DNA of 64,000 nt from Cacajao melanocephalus (lineage: Eukaryota > Chordata > Mammalia > Primates > Pitheciidae). The notes under the pieces are model-generated. The model ran no database searches. It worked only from the letters and a program-made list of their open reading frames with translations, and had not been told where the DNA came from. Made by a program: the position numbers and the translations under genes. The stretch is taken from NCBI GenBank assembly GCA_963573385.1, contig CAUYLG010065699.1, positions 1-64,000 of the forward strand. The letters run 5' to 3'. Positions 22,500-34,036 of this stretch are shown here, one piece after another (the first letter of the stretch is position 1; each line of letters starts with the position of its first letter).

Positions 22500-23330
22500 G
22501 AGTCAATCCAAAGGAAGATATGAAAAGAGTAATGGAATAATAGAAACAGGTAGAAAATAACTATGGCAGAATTATACCTAACTGAAATTCACACATACAT
22601 TTTGGTGGGATAGTAAATAGCAAGACTACTTTGTAAAAGCCTCTGAATTATTTTTTATAAGATCAGACATATGATGATGCCACAACCCAGCACTTCCTCT
22701 CCTAGATATTTATTCCAGAGGAATGAAAATACAAGTCCTCACAGAGACTCTTCAAGAATGTCTACAGCAGGTGTATTTGTAATAAAGAAAAACAGGAAAC
22801 AACCAACATGTCTATGAAGAGGGGAATGAGTAAACAAATTGCAATAGAGTCACACAATGAATACTACATTAATCCATTTTCACACTGCTGACAAAGACAT
22901 ACCCAAGACTGGGTAATTTATAAAGACAAAGAAGTGTAATGGACTCATAGTTACACGTGTCTGGGGAGGCCTCACAATCATGGTGGAAGGTGAATGGCAT
23001 GACTTACATGATGGCAGGCAAGAGAGAAAATGAGAGCCAAGTGAAAGGGATTTCCCCTTATGACACTATCAGATCTCGTGAGACTTATTCACTACCATGA
23101 GAACAGTATGTGGGAAACAGCCCCCATGATTCAATTATCTCCTGCCAGGTCCCTCCCACAACACGTGGGAATTTGGGGAGCTACAATTCAAGATGAGATT
23201 TGGGTGGGGACACAGCCAAACCATATCAAATACTATTCATCAACAAAAGCCAATGGAAGAATAGATGCACATCTTGGTAAATGTTTAGAAATTGGACTCA
23301 CCTGTATAATCACTATGCAAGTCAAGAGCT
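22500..23330 (+). mobile_element. L1M 3' region, interrupted by THE1
   Basis: Sense L1 fragment: 'ctagatatttattccagagg', 'aggaaacaaccaacatgtc', 'agtaaacaaattgcaatag', 'cacacaatgaatac', then THE1, then 'tattcatcaacaaaag' and 'ccaatggaagaatagatgc'. No open ORF2. Confidence 0.75.
22865..23228 (-). mobile_element. THE1-type solo LTR with perfect 5-base target duplication
   Basis: Antisense THE1 ending 'gccaaaccatatca'. Flanked by 'aatac' at 22860-22864 and 23229-23233, identical on both sides. Inserted into the L1M fragment. Confidence 0.95.
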
Positions 23331-24729
23331 GGATCAATATGAACAACCTTGAAATCCCTCTTGTGTCCTTCCCAAGGAGGGCAATTTTGCTTTCTTTTAA
23401 AGATTTCTGTATTTTCCAAACTTTTTACCAGACAGGGAAACACTTTTAAGTAAACATTTTTCAGTAAGTTCCTTGTGATTATGAAGTTTCTGTATCAATG
23501 TTTCCTAGAATTGATATCCTCAGCTAGCTTGCATATAAAACATGACATATTTAAAATAAAGTATTATCTTTTCAATGCTTACCCTAGAACTGTCCTCTGA
23601 AGCAATTCAGAATACAATTGAAGATTTAAATTAATGTCCGTGAACCTTAATTTCTAATTTGGATCTAGGCTGGAGCAAATAGATTGTAAAAAACTTTTAA
23701 CACAAATTGATATTGTTTCTCATATCATTTCCTAAGGATTTGATGATTTATCCTATCCTTAATGACTTTGCATCTCTTCAAAGCACATTGATGGAAATGG
23801 ATTTTCCCAATTATTTCAGCAAAGTCTTTGAAAGCTAACATATTTTAGTGACACCCTGGAAAATCTCTCTAGTATACTCTCTAAGTTACCCATGACAACA
23901 GCTGCTACAGAAAGAAATCTCTTCGTACCACCCACCTTTGTTCAGCCAGAAACAAAAATAGTGCTTTGATTGCTCTCTCTGACCTACTTTTGTGTAGGAG
24001 TCCTAACGACCTAAATTCCCAAAGTCGTGGGCCTTGGAGAAACTGTACAGGATTTTCCAACCTGTCCTCATAACTTTAGGCAGAATTCCACTTCCACTGT
24101 GCTAGATTCACACAAGCCTGTACTTTTCCTAGAGATTTGCAAGGATTTTGCACCATTCACTTTGGATTGTCTAATAGATTTTTATGAAAGTGTATGGCTT
24201 TCTATTTTGTATTCCAAAAAATAATATGTAACCAGTTCATTTAATGACATTATGAAGTTTCAGAGTTATGCAATGTGAAGGTGAACTGGGCACAGGACAT
24301 TTGAAATTATAATTTTGTCTGTCATACACCCCAGTTCTATTAGTAGTTCACAGGACCCATTTTTAAGAATCATTATTACATCAGAATCTATCCAGAAAAA
24401 TCAGCATCCTTACCTGGTCACTGGCCGATACCAGCCTGATGGGTACCCAGCCTCCTAGGTCTTGCTTGAGTCTTTACCTCAGACATGATAGGTTCACATA
24501 TTGTTTCCAGTGCTTGGCTTTAAATAGTTGTGTCCTGTCTCCTGACCCTTTCATTCATTTTAGTCACATTCTTTTCTCTAACTAACACCCATAGTTATAA
24601 TCTATAGACTGGCAGGCTTCAAACATTGGCCCTCAATTCCGACTCATTTCAGAGTCAAAAGAACCCTCATGAAAGACCACCTGGCATGCAGGTGTATCGA
24701 GTTCCAGAAGGGACCCTTGACTGACCTCG
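23331..24729. other. unassigned DNA
   Basis: No gene or repeat recognised with confidence; the 129-codon ORF ending at 23449 starts inside THE1. Confidence 0.5.
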
Positions 24730-25190
24730 CTGACTTCCGTCTACCTTTTCATCCCTTCTCATGCACGATCAGTAAGTTCTCTTGATTCTAATATCCACAT
24801 ATGTGTACATTTGTGATTACACGTTTGTGCACCTGTACTTTGTTTTGTTCTTTTTCCAAATTTGTGCATTTTCTCAATTTTTCCTGCAACCACCCAACTT
24901 CATACCACTGTCTTCTTCTGCCTGGACTATTACAGTAGACTCCCAGCAAGGTATCTCAAATCCCCTCATGCACACCTCCAATCCATTCTCTTCAAGGCAG
25001 CCTGAGTGACCTTTCTAAAACAAACCTTAGATTGGGCTATTGGGCCACTTCTCTGCTTAAAATCTTGCAATTATTTTATTTGTTTATATACTTCACGTTT
25101 GGGTAGTCTAAAATGTTTAAAATGGCCTACATAGGCTCTACTTCAATAATCTTGCCCCTCCTTCTGTCCCCCAGAACATTACATTATAAT
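24730..25190 (+). mobile_element. L2 LINE fragment
   Basis: L2 blocks: 'ttctgcctggactattac', 'ctccaatccattctcttca', 'gcagcctgagtgacctttct', 'acttctctgcttaaaatctt', 'aaaatggcctacataggc'. Ancient and heavily diverged. Confidence 0.75.
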
Positions 25191-25292
25191 GATAAAATGT
25201 TCCTGAAGAGACAACAAACCTTATAAATGGAGTCATTTAAAATATTTTTGTAGGATTTAAAGCAATTTCGACTATTTTTTGATAGCTGAATT

Positions 25293-25607
25293 ATTTTTTT
25301 GAGACAGAGTCTCACTGTGCCACCCAGGCTGGAGTGCGGTAGTGCAATCATAGCTTACTGCAGCCTCCAACTTCTGGTCTCAAGCAATCCTCCCACTTCA
25401 GCCCTCCAGGTAGCTGGGACTACAGGCACAGGTCACTATGCCCAGCTAATTTTTTTAAAAACTTTGCAGAGACTAGGTCTCAGTATGTTGCCCAGGGATC
25501 AAGCAATTCTTTCACCTAGGTTGAGTTCCTGGGCTAAACTGATCCTCCTACCTCAGCTTCCCAAAGTGCTGGGATTGCAAGTTGAGCCATTGTACCCAGG
25601 CTGATAG
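25293..25607 (-). mobile_element. Alu (AluJ-like)
   Basis: Antisense: 'ttgagacagagtctcactgt', 'agctgggactacaggcaca', 'aaagtgctgggattgcaa'. Local duplication and rearrangement around 25490-25540 in the left monomer. Repeat-derived ORF of 101 codons. Confidence 0.95.
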
Positions 25608-25939
25608 CTGAAATTTTAACCTCATGGTATTGTTTGCTCAAAAAAAAAGTGTGGGATAATCTGCTCTCAGTTTCCTGACCCAAGGCAATCACATTATGAG
25701 TTCACATTGTAAGATTTTGCGGAAGACAATTTGAATGGCTTTGCATCAATTTTGTACAGACCCTGAAAGTTGATCATAGAATTAGGAAGACTTCCTCTCT
25801 CCTAACTTTTTGTCCATCTAATTATTCTGTTCCATAAGCCCTATTCTCACAACCAGAGACATAATCACTTTTTACTGTTTATACTGTCCGAACAAGGAAT
25901 GGAAACTCATTAAAATAAAATTTAAAATTTTTTTGATTG
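25608..25939. other. unassigned DNA
   Basis: No repeat or gene recognised. Confidence 0.45.
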
Positions 25940-26175
25940 CTGTCTTCATTTGCTAGAGCTGTCGTAACAAGACACTACAGACTGGGTGGCTTAACCAACA
26001 GAAATTTATTCTCTCACATTCTGGAGGCTGAAAGTCCAAGATCAATAAGTCCTCAGGGTTCATTCCTCCTGAGGCTCCTCTTCTTGGCTTATAAATGCCA
26101 CCTTCTCCCAGTGTCTTCAGAGGGTCATCCCTCTGTGTGTATCCGTGTCCTCATCTCCTCTTTTTATGAGTTGTC
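25940..26175 (-). mobile_element. MLT1 LTR 3' half (tandem unit 1)
   Basis: Antisense MLT1 from 'gtcttcatttgctagagct' to 'ctcctctttttatgagttg', where the LTR restarts. The stop point is the same position in the LTR as in the compound element at 6.6-7.4 kb. Confidence 0.85.
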
Positions 26176-26548
26176 TTAGTTCATTTCAGGCTTATAACAG
26201 AATACCATAGACTAGGGGGCTTATAAACAGCAGACACTGATTCTCCCACAGTCTTGAAGGTTGGAGGTCCAAGATCAAGGTGTGAGTATGGCTGGTTCCT
26301 TCTGAGGCCTCTCTTCTTGGCTTGTAGATGATGTCCTCTCCCTGTGTGCTCACGTGGTCGTTCCTCTGTGTGTGTCTGTGTCCTCATTTCCTCTTCTTAT
26401 AAGGACACCAGTCCTATTGAATCAGAGCCCACCCTACTAATCTCGTTGTATCTTAATCATCTCTTTAAAAACTCCATTTGCAAATACAGTCACATCCTAA
26501 AATTCTGGGGGTTAAGAATTCCACACATGAATTTTGGGGGATGAAGTT
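26176..26548 (-). mobile_element. MLT1 LTR, nearly full length (tandem unit 2)
   Basis: Restarts at 'tcttagttcatttcaggc', passes 'cttcttataaggacaccag' and runs on to the LTR 5' end around 'gaattttgggggatgaagt'. Together with the preceding unit it is an internally duplicated LTR. Confidence 0.85.
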
Positions 26549-28047
26549 AAGCCTGTATTAAGCACTTTAAATATGAGTGCAGTGCCCGATGCCCTCTTTC
26601 ACAGCCTATCCCTCTGCCTTATATTACCTGCAGAAATAACTGATTGGCCTGAACTCCTATGAATATGCAGAAACAACCAATCTTGGCATAAGAGTATTCT
26701 GAAAGTATTAAGTGTAGTTGGATTCATGTGTCTGTGAGTGTTGCCTAGAACGTCAATGAATGTCAGTGACCCTTGATCAACATTTCCTCTCCTATGTTCA
26801 CTTTTCTAAAACACTAACTGAGAAAAGATCTTAAAACTTTAGAAGACTCATTTTTCAAACCTCAGTCTCTGGAAAACACATTACATTAAAATTTGAAAAA
26901 ATAATAGCCATATTTCAGAAACAAGCTTTATTTTTAAGGAAGGTCAGAAAAAGATATATAATATATATATATTCATCATTTGATAGTTGGACCACTGCTG
27001 CCCATGGGTTACTTAAAAGACTACTATCAACAGAGTCACAAAATCAAAATTCAAATGGAGACCAGTTTATTTTCAACCATGTGATTTTGGGGAAGGCACT
27101 GACCTAATCACACAGATTAGAAAATTAATTTAATTAAACATAGAATGAACTCACCTCTATCCTTTGGAAAAGTCTACAGGGATGCCTTTACAAATTTACA
27201 ACAGCTTGACAGAGAAATGCCAGTTTCAAGAATGAAAAAGGCTCACTACCACAACCTATAAATTGTTAGAAGCAATATCTCAACGAATCAAAATGGCAGT
27301 TCTGTTGTGCATCCTGTAGGCTAGTGAGTATGATTCAGGACTAAGTGTATGGTCGGTGAAAACCATGATTCACTGGACAATATTTCCAGGAAGATTTCTT
27401 TCTACTTTAAAATAAATATTGAGTTTTTTAAAAAATCCTTTTTTTTTGGAAAGTTTATCCACCCCCCTCTTCCCATCCTACCTTCTGTTCTCACTTGATT
27501 TTTGTCATAATCCTCAATTTGTGGAATCACAATTGGTTGCTGTGGTGATGATTGCGATGTCACAAACAAGATTATAACTTCAAGTGGGGAATAAACAGCA
27601 GGCACTCTGAACTCTTAACAAATGAAATCCTATCATTATGCAAATAGCCTTCAAATAATCAAGTGTGACCCAAAATGCGTAATTTTCTTTTGTGGGATTT
27701 TTTTTCTTCCTTTGGCATAGAAAATGCATCATCATCCACTAAATTCAATTCTAAAAGGAAAATATCATGGAACTTCAAAGATATATTTTAGGTTGAAACA
27801 CCCTTGTATATAACAATTAAACATCATCAACATGCTAAAAAGATCATTTTATAAAATGTAATGATTTGTCCATATTTAACCAGACAAACTTTCCCAAATC
27901 AGAAGAGTAAGAGCAAGTATACTGAACAATTGCCAAATTATGGATTTGAAATTAAGGAACTTGTAGTAGATATGGAATGTGCTTAACTTGGCTTCTGATA
28001 TTATAACAGCTGCTGATCACTCTCATGCAGTGCCTGAAGCCTGAACA
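26549..28047. other. unassigned AT-rich DNA
   Basis: No gene or repeat recognised; short (TA)n at about 26953-26971 and a T/A run at 27425-27450. Confidence 0.5.
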
Positions 28048-28232
28048 AAGATAGACAGGCAGATAGACAATAGACAATAGATGAATTGATAGATGATAGG
28101 CATACATAGAGATAATAGGGATAGTTTGATAGATTATAGATGACTGATAGATGATAGGGAGATGGATGATAGATGATAGGTAAGACTAGATAGATGATTG
28201 ACAGATAGAGAGATAGATAGATAGACAGAAAA
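28048..28232. repeat. degenerate (GATA)n microsatellite
   Basis: Dense GATA/GATG/GACA units over about 185 bases, purest at the 3' end. The 115-codon minus-strand ORF is a product of this repeat and the adjacent CA repeat. Confidence 0.92.
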
Positions 28233-28294
28233 AAAAGATGTTCCAGACTCCATGAAACTCTCCTCTTACCAGAAATACATCTGAATAAATGTGG

Positions 28295-28295
28295 A

Positions 28296-28326
<31 letters not shown>

Positions 28327-28346
28327 TGCACACACACGCACACACC
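28295..28346. repeat. (CA)n microsatellite
   Basis: CA repeat with two CG and one TG interruptions in the second half. Potentially polymorphic. Confidence 0.95.
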
Positions 28347-29160
28347 ATCTTGTTATTCTCATTTTTATGTGATTCGAAGGCTTAAAGAAATTAAGGATTG
28401 AGTAGTGTCTATGGCTAACAAGTTTCAGAGTCAGTATATAAAGCTAAACACTCAACACTACCCCTTAGGGATCAAATCTCTTGATAAAACAGAATTATAT
28501 ATAGTCTTAATTACTAGTAATTATTTCCTTGGGTCTATATAGGTTTAACTGTCCAGCTGTCCAGTCATTGTCTGAGGAGAGCTTTGAGCTCCTAAAATAA
28601 GAGAAGGTGGGAGCAATAAACGTTGGCCTCTACCAGGGATGCACAACCAAATTGGCCATATGGCTGGTCGACAAACTACCTACAAGATGTGTAGCTTTGG
28701 GAAAATTTTCTGTGAAAGTCCAACTGTAATATTCTATGACTAGAAATGTTTTTATGCCTCTTCGAATCTTGGAGTTTAACTCAAAGGGACTGTGGAGGGT
28801 AGATTTTACACAAAGGGTAGGTCTCTTGAAGGTTTTCTGATAACGAACACCTTGAGAAGGAGTATTGGGCCCTTCTGTGAGAGGATGAACTCGTGAAAAA
28901 TAAACTGTATGATAGGTATTATGTCTTAGTTCTTTTAAAACATAGAATGAAATGGCTTCTGTCATAACCCCATGGTGATTTCCATTGTTGTTAATATTTA
29001 AAGATACAGGACTTGTGAGTTGAAATAAGTGGGGAAATCTATTAGAGAGAGAGCGGACTAGCATAAAAAGCTATTCATATTTCTTTCCAAGAGCCATTCA
29101 GGAAAGTTGAGGGAGGTAGGGGAGTGTCTGGGGGTTCATATATCTACTACAAGAACACCA
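28347..29160. other. unassigned DNA, holds a 144-codon ORF
   Basis: The ORF at 28630-29064 (-) is the longest in the window not explained by a repeat. It has no domain, signal peptide or coiled coil I recognise, no promoter or splice context, and a length expected once or twice by chance here. Confidence 0.45.
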
Positions 29161-29167
29161 TTTTATT

Positions 29168-29206
<39 letters not shown>

Positions 29207-29352
29207 GAGACAGAGTGTTGCTCTGTTGCCCAGTCTGGAGTGCAGTGGTGCAGTTATAGCTCACTGCGGCCTTGACCTCCTGGGCTTAAGCTATCCTCCC
29301 GCCTCAGCCTCCTGAGTAACTAGGACTACAGGCACAAGTCACCACACCCTGA
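29161..29352 (-). mobile_element. truncated Alu with (ATTT)n tail
   Basis: An (ATTT)n run at 29161-29206 corresponds to the expanded Alu tail, followed by 'agagacagagtgttgctctg' and 'gagtaactaggactacaggc'. Ends at 'cacaccctgat', so only part of the Alu is present. Confidence 0.92.
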
Positions 29353-29448
29353 TAACATCAGCATTCTTAAGCTATTGATGACTGCTCCTTGAGGCCATGA
29401 ATATTACAGTGAAGGGTCACCCAAATCTACCATGATGGCATGTCCTTC

Positions 29449-29874
29449 TCTATTAGTGCATTCTCACATGGCTATAAAGAAATACCTGAGACTGGTTATT
29501 TACAAAGAAAAGAGGTTTAGTTGGCTCACAGTTCTGCAGGCTGTACAAGAAACATGATGCTGGTGTCTGCTCAGTCTTTGGGTAGGCCTCAGGAAAATTA
29601 TAATCATAGTGGAAGGAGAAGAGGAAGAAGAGACACTACCTGGCCAGAACAGGAGTAAGAGAGAAGACCAAGTGGTGCCACACACTTTTTAAACCTCCAG
29701 ATCTCATAGGAACCAACTCACTATCTCGAGGACAGCACCAAGGGAACGGTGCTAAACTACTCATGAGAAATCCACCCCCATGATCCAATCACCTCCCACC
29801 AGGCCCCACTTCCAATACTGGGAATTACAATGCCCATGAAATTTGGGCAGGGACACAGATCCAAACTCTAACAC
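29449..29874 (-). mobile_element. MST-type solo LTR
   Basis: Antisense MST (longer form): 'aatacctgagactggttatt', 'gctgtacaagaaacatgatg', 'atccacccccatgatccaat', 'cacctcccaccaggcccca'. No internal region. Confidence 0.9.
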
Positions 29875-30330
29875 GATCTTAGGAATTGTATCCTGTGTGT
29901 CAGTACTGGATTAGCCCAGCAGCCAGCCAGTAGTAAGGAAACAATCCAAGGCAACAATTAACAGGATGTGTCTATAGTGCTGGCTGGGGTCCCTCACTGT
30001 GTTCCCTCCCACATCTGTTCTGTTTAGGGAGCAGAACCCTTGGCACACATGGTGAGGATGGCACAATGCCTGCTCCACCAGCCTACGAAGTCTCTGGCCA
30101 ACGTTGGCCTCTCATGACTGATCGCCTATGCCTGTGTGGAAAGGAGCCCTTCTAGGAAAGCCGTTACTCAGCGTTGCAGAGATCTGTTCCCCTCTGATGC
30201 CATTAGGGTCACAAGCAGGACCTAGTACCTCCACCCCATGGTTCCTGGAAACAAGGAAAATCAGTCAACTGGTGGTGGGTTTCCTTGGCTTGTGGAAAGT
30301 TAGAGATGCACTTCAATTCCATGAATAAAT
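29875..30330. other. unassigned DNA
   Basis: Slightly GC-richer than its surroundings; no gene or repeat recognised. Confidence 0.45.
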
Positions 30331-30867
30331 TGTAGTGAACGTAGATCATAACACTGCACTTTCACCTGGGTGACAAAGTGAGACCCTGTCTCAAATGGTA
30401 ATAATGATAATGATGATGATGAGATTGAGCATCCTTTCGGGTGCTTATTGGTTATTCATGTATCTTTTTTGGAGAAATGTCTGTTCAGTTCCTTTGCATT
30501 TTTAATTTGGTTATTTATTCTTTTATTATTGAGTTATGAAAGTTCTTTATATATTCTGGATAATGTCCGTATTTATAGGATATGTGGCTTCCATATTTTA
30601 TCTTAATCTGTGTGTTGTCTTTTCACTTTCTTTATCGTGTCTTTTCAAGAGCAAACACTTTTAATGTTGATAAAGTCCAATTTTTCTCTTTTGTCATTTG
30701 TGCCTCTAGTGTCAAATCTAAGAAATCATTGCCTAACTCAAGGTCAGGAAGAAATATTCATAGGTTTTCTTCTAGGAGTTGTATAATGTAGCCCTTACAT
30801 TTAGGCCTATGATTCATTTTGCAGTAAGTTTATGCATGGCATGAGGTGTTTTTTTAATACATGGACT
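30331..30867 (-). repeat. duplicated block (copy 1): Alu tail fused to antisense L1M
   Basis: Starts with the last part of a plus-strand Alu ('cctgggtgacaaagtgagac'), continues through a GAT-rich junction into antisense L1M ORF2 sequence and ends at 'tacatggact'. It matches 32830-33376 throughout, including the Alu-L1 junction; about 90% identity by eye. Confidence 0.85.
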
Positions 30868-31181
30868 TATAATTTGGAAATGAGCTTGTTTTACCTCAGA
30901 TTTGAAACAGGCTCTTTGTCTTCTGTTCTCTTTTATTTCTTTTCTTGTTTTGGGTGCCTCCTCTTTCCTGGTCCTAAGTAAACTCATTTTGACATTCGCC
31001 TTAGGCATTTCAGAATATGGCCCTCACCCTTACGGTTTTCACGTATCATGAACAATTTTCTTCTTTTTCCCTCTTATTTGGGGTGCCTAAGTCTCTCCTC
31101 AATGAAATGGGAGTCGATTACGAATGACTAAGCCAAGATGATAATTATCCATAATTATGGCTTAATAAATATAGATGCCAT
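30868..31181. other. spacer between duplicated L1 blocks
   Basis: No homology to the sequence after copy 2 and no recognised element. Confidence 0.45.
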
Positions 31182-31318
31182 TGTGGTTTGGTTTGTAACA
31201 ACTTTACTGAGGCATAACCTCAATATCTTATTCAACTCCATTAAATGTACATTTCAGTTACTTTTAGGTTATCCACAGAGCTGTGCACATGTCACCATAT
31301 TGTAATTTATAACATTTC

Positions 31319-31624
31319 CAGCCAGGCACTGTGGCTCATGCCTACAATCTCAGCACTTTTAGTGACTAATGCAGGAGGATGACTTGCAGCTAGGACTTCA
31401 AGGTCAGCCTGGGCAACACAGCGAGATCCCCCATCTCTACAAATAATGAAAAAATTACCCAGATGTGTGGCATGCACCTTTAGTCCCAGCTACTCAGGAG
31501 GCTGAGGTGGGAGGATGACTTGAGCTCAGATGGTCAAGACTTCAGTGAGCTGTTACGGCACCCATGTACTTCAGCCTTGACAACAGAGTGAAATGCTATC
31601 TCTAAAAAATAATATTAAAATTTT
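31319..31624 (+). mobile_element. Alu (AluJ-like) in L1M
   Basis: Sense dimer 'gccaggcactgtggctcatg' to 'gacaacagagtgaaatgc' with an A/T-rich tail. Many substitutions. Confidence 0.93.
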
Positions 31625-31988
31625 AAAAAGAATGTGTCCATCGCTGTAGAAAGAAAACTCATGCCCATTGTCAGTCACTACCTGTTTCCTTCACCTCACC
31701 TTTCCCCTAGCTCTAACGAACTCCCAAGCTACTTTGGGTCTTTATGGATTTGCCTTTCCTGGATATTTCAAATAAATGAAATCATATTATATACATTCTA
31801 TGTATCTATCTATCTTTATTTAAATATGAATTGCGATGAAATATACATTTCACGAAATTACCACCTTAGAGTATACAATCCAGTGACATTAAGTACATTG
31901 TTGTACAACCATCACAACCATCACAACCATCCGTACACAGAACTGTTTTCATCTTGCAAAACCGAAGCTCTTCTTAAACAAGAACTCC

Positions 31989-32117
31989 AGGCCCGGCATG
32001 GTGGCTCACACCTATAATCCCAGCACTTTTGGGATGGATCACTTGAGGTCAGGAGTTTGAGACCAGCCTGGCCAAAGTGGTAAAACCTTATCTCTACTAA
32101 AAAAAATAAAAACAAAA
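31989..32117 (+). mobile_element. single-monomer Alu with target duplication
   Basis: Left-monomer Alu only ('ggcccggcatggtggctcac' to 'tctctactaaaa') with an A-rich tail. Flanked by identical 'aagaactcc' at 31980-31988 and 32118-32126, so this short form itself was inserted. Confidence 0.93.
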
Positions 32118-32605
32118 AAGAACTCCTATTGCATTTACAGTATATCTTTTTTTTTAAGTGACTGACTTTCTTCTCAAAATTTACCATATCCTAGCATCTA
32201 TCAGTACTTCTTTCCTTACTCCATTGTGTGTATATGTTACATTTGTCTATGTATTCATCAGATGGTGGACTCGTGGGTTGTTTCTACCTTTTGGCTATTG
32301 TTAATAATGACTGCTGTGGACAGTCATGTGCAAGTTTTTGTGTGGACAAGTGTTTTCATGTCTCTTGGATAAATACCTAGGAGTAAAATTGCTGTGTCAA
32401 ATTCTATGTTAACATTTTGAGAAACTGCTACACTATTTTATCAAAGCAGCCACACAACTTTACACTCCCAAATAATATATGAGGGTTCCAGTTTCTCCAC
32501 AACCTTGTGATCATGTTATTGTCTGCTGTTTTAATTTTAACAATCCTAGTGACTGTGATGTATGAATGTGGTTTTGATTTACATCTCCCTGATTGCTAAT
32601 ACTGT

Positions 32606-32905
32606 CAAACATTGTGGTTCATGATTATAACTCTAGCACTTTTCGAGGCCAAGGCAAGAGGACTTCTTGAGCCCAAGAGTTCAAGTCCAGCCTGGGCAAT
32701 ATAGTGAGATCCCATCCCTACAAAAAAATTTTTTTTTTTTTAATTAGCCAGGCATGGTGGTGTGTGCCTGCAATCCCAGCTACTCAGGAGGCTAAAGTGG
32801 TAGGATTGCTTGAGCCCAGAAGGCAGAAGTTGCAGTGAGCCAAGACTGTAACACTGCACTTCAATCTGAGTAAGAGTGAGACTCTCAAATAATAAGACTG
32901 ATGAT
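32606..32905 (+). mobile_element. Alu (AluJ-like) in L1M, with GAT-rich tail
   Basis: Diverged sense Alu 'ttcgaggccaaggcaagagg' to 'gtaagagtgagactctc', running into (GAT)n at the junction with L1M. Its 3' part is included in the duplicated block. Confidence 0.9.
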
Positions 32906-33477
32906 GATGATGATGATATTGAGCATCTTTTCCTGTGTCTGTTGGCTATTCATTTATCTTTTTTGGAGGAATGTCTATTCAGTTCCTCTGCATTTTCAAT
33001 TTGGTGATTTATTCTTTTATTATTGAGTTTTAAGAGTTTTTAAAATATTCTTGCTAATGTCCCTCATACGATATGTGGCTTTCCAATATTTTATCTTTGT
33101 ATCTTGCCTTTTCACTTTATTGACCATGTCTTTTTAAGAGCAAACACTTTTAATGTTGATAAAGTCCAATTTTTGAATTTTTTCTTTTGTCATTTGTGCT
33201 TCTAGTGTTAAATCTAAGAAATCATTGCCTAACCCAAGGTCAGGAAGAAATATTCATAGATTTTCTTCTAAGAACTGTATAATGTAGCTCTTATATTTAG
33301 GCCTATGATTCATTTTGAGGTAAGTTTGTGTATGGTGTGACGTAGGGGTCCAGCTTCATTTTGTTTATACATGGACTCAAGGCAGAAACCACATATATCT
33401 TATATGTGATATTTACTCCCAGCACCTAGCCTGTTGCCAGGAAAATAGTAAACACAAAATGCAGATTTTCTAATACA

Positions 33478-34036
33478 TAGATGTTTAACTTTTTATGTAC
33501 TTTTAAGTTCAGGGTTACACATGCAACTTTGTTACACAGGTAAACATGTGTCATAGAGCTTTGTTGAAAACATTATTTCATCACCCAGGTATTAAGCCTA
33601 CTACCCATTAGTTATTTTCCTGATCCTCTCCCTCCTCCCACCCTCCAGCCCCAGGAGGGCCATGCTGTTTGTTGTTTTCTTCTTTGTGTCCATGTGTTCT
33701 CATCATTTAGCTCCCACTTATACCTGAGAGCATACAATATTTGGTTTTTCTGTTCTTGTGTTAGTTTGCTAAGGGTCAGCGTCTCCAGCTCCATCCATGT
33801 CCCTGCAAAGGACATGATCTCGTTCTTTTATATGGCTGCATAGTATCTCATGATGTATATGAACCACACTTTCTTCATCCAGTCTATCATTGATGTGCAT
33901 TTGGGTTGATTCCATGTCTTTGCTATTGTAAATAATGCTGCAATGAAAATATGAGTGCATGTATCTTTATAATATAATTATTTCTGTTCCTTTAGGTGCA
34001 TACCCAGTAATGGATTGTTAGATCTGATGGATGTTT
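33478..34036 (-). mobile_element. 5'-truncated L1, 3' end (L1PB/L1MA-like)
   Basis: Antisense L1 3' end: 'gttacacaggtaaacatgtg', 'ccatgtgttctcatcattta', 'ggacatgatctcgttctttt', 'ttgctattgtaaataatgct', 'gtgcatacccagtaatggat'. Younger than the L1M block upstream. Confidence 0.9.

Larger units (their letters stand above)
31182..33376 (-). mobile_element. composite antisense L1M with three Alu insertions
   Basis: L1M 3' end material at 31182-31318 and 31631-31985, then 32127-32605 ('tgtttctaccttttggctat', 'tggataaatacctaggagta', 'gagggttccagtttctcca') and 32906-33376. A second copy of the 3'-terminal segment at 31805-31985 shows more than one L1 piece is present. All reading frames are broken. 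Confidence 0.8.

Noticed and set aside
22143..23228. Two same-strand THE1 LTRs 375 bases apart as a possible short provirus
   Set aside because: The sequence between is L1, and the second LTR has its own target duplication (aatac), so they are independent insertions.
28048..28346. GATA/CA repeats considered as a CRISPR-like array
   Set aside because: Simple microsatellites with no spacer-repeat organisation; the genome is eukaryotic.
28630..29064. 144-codon minus-strand ORF outside repeats
   Set aside because: No recognisable motif, no transcription context, and about this length is expected by chance in 64 kb of six-frame sequence. A primate alignment with a coding-constraint test would settle it.
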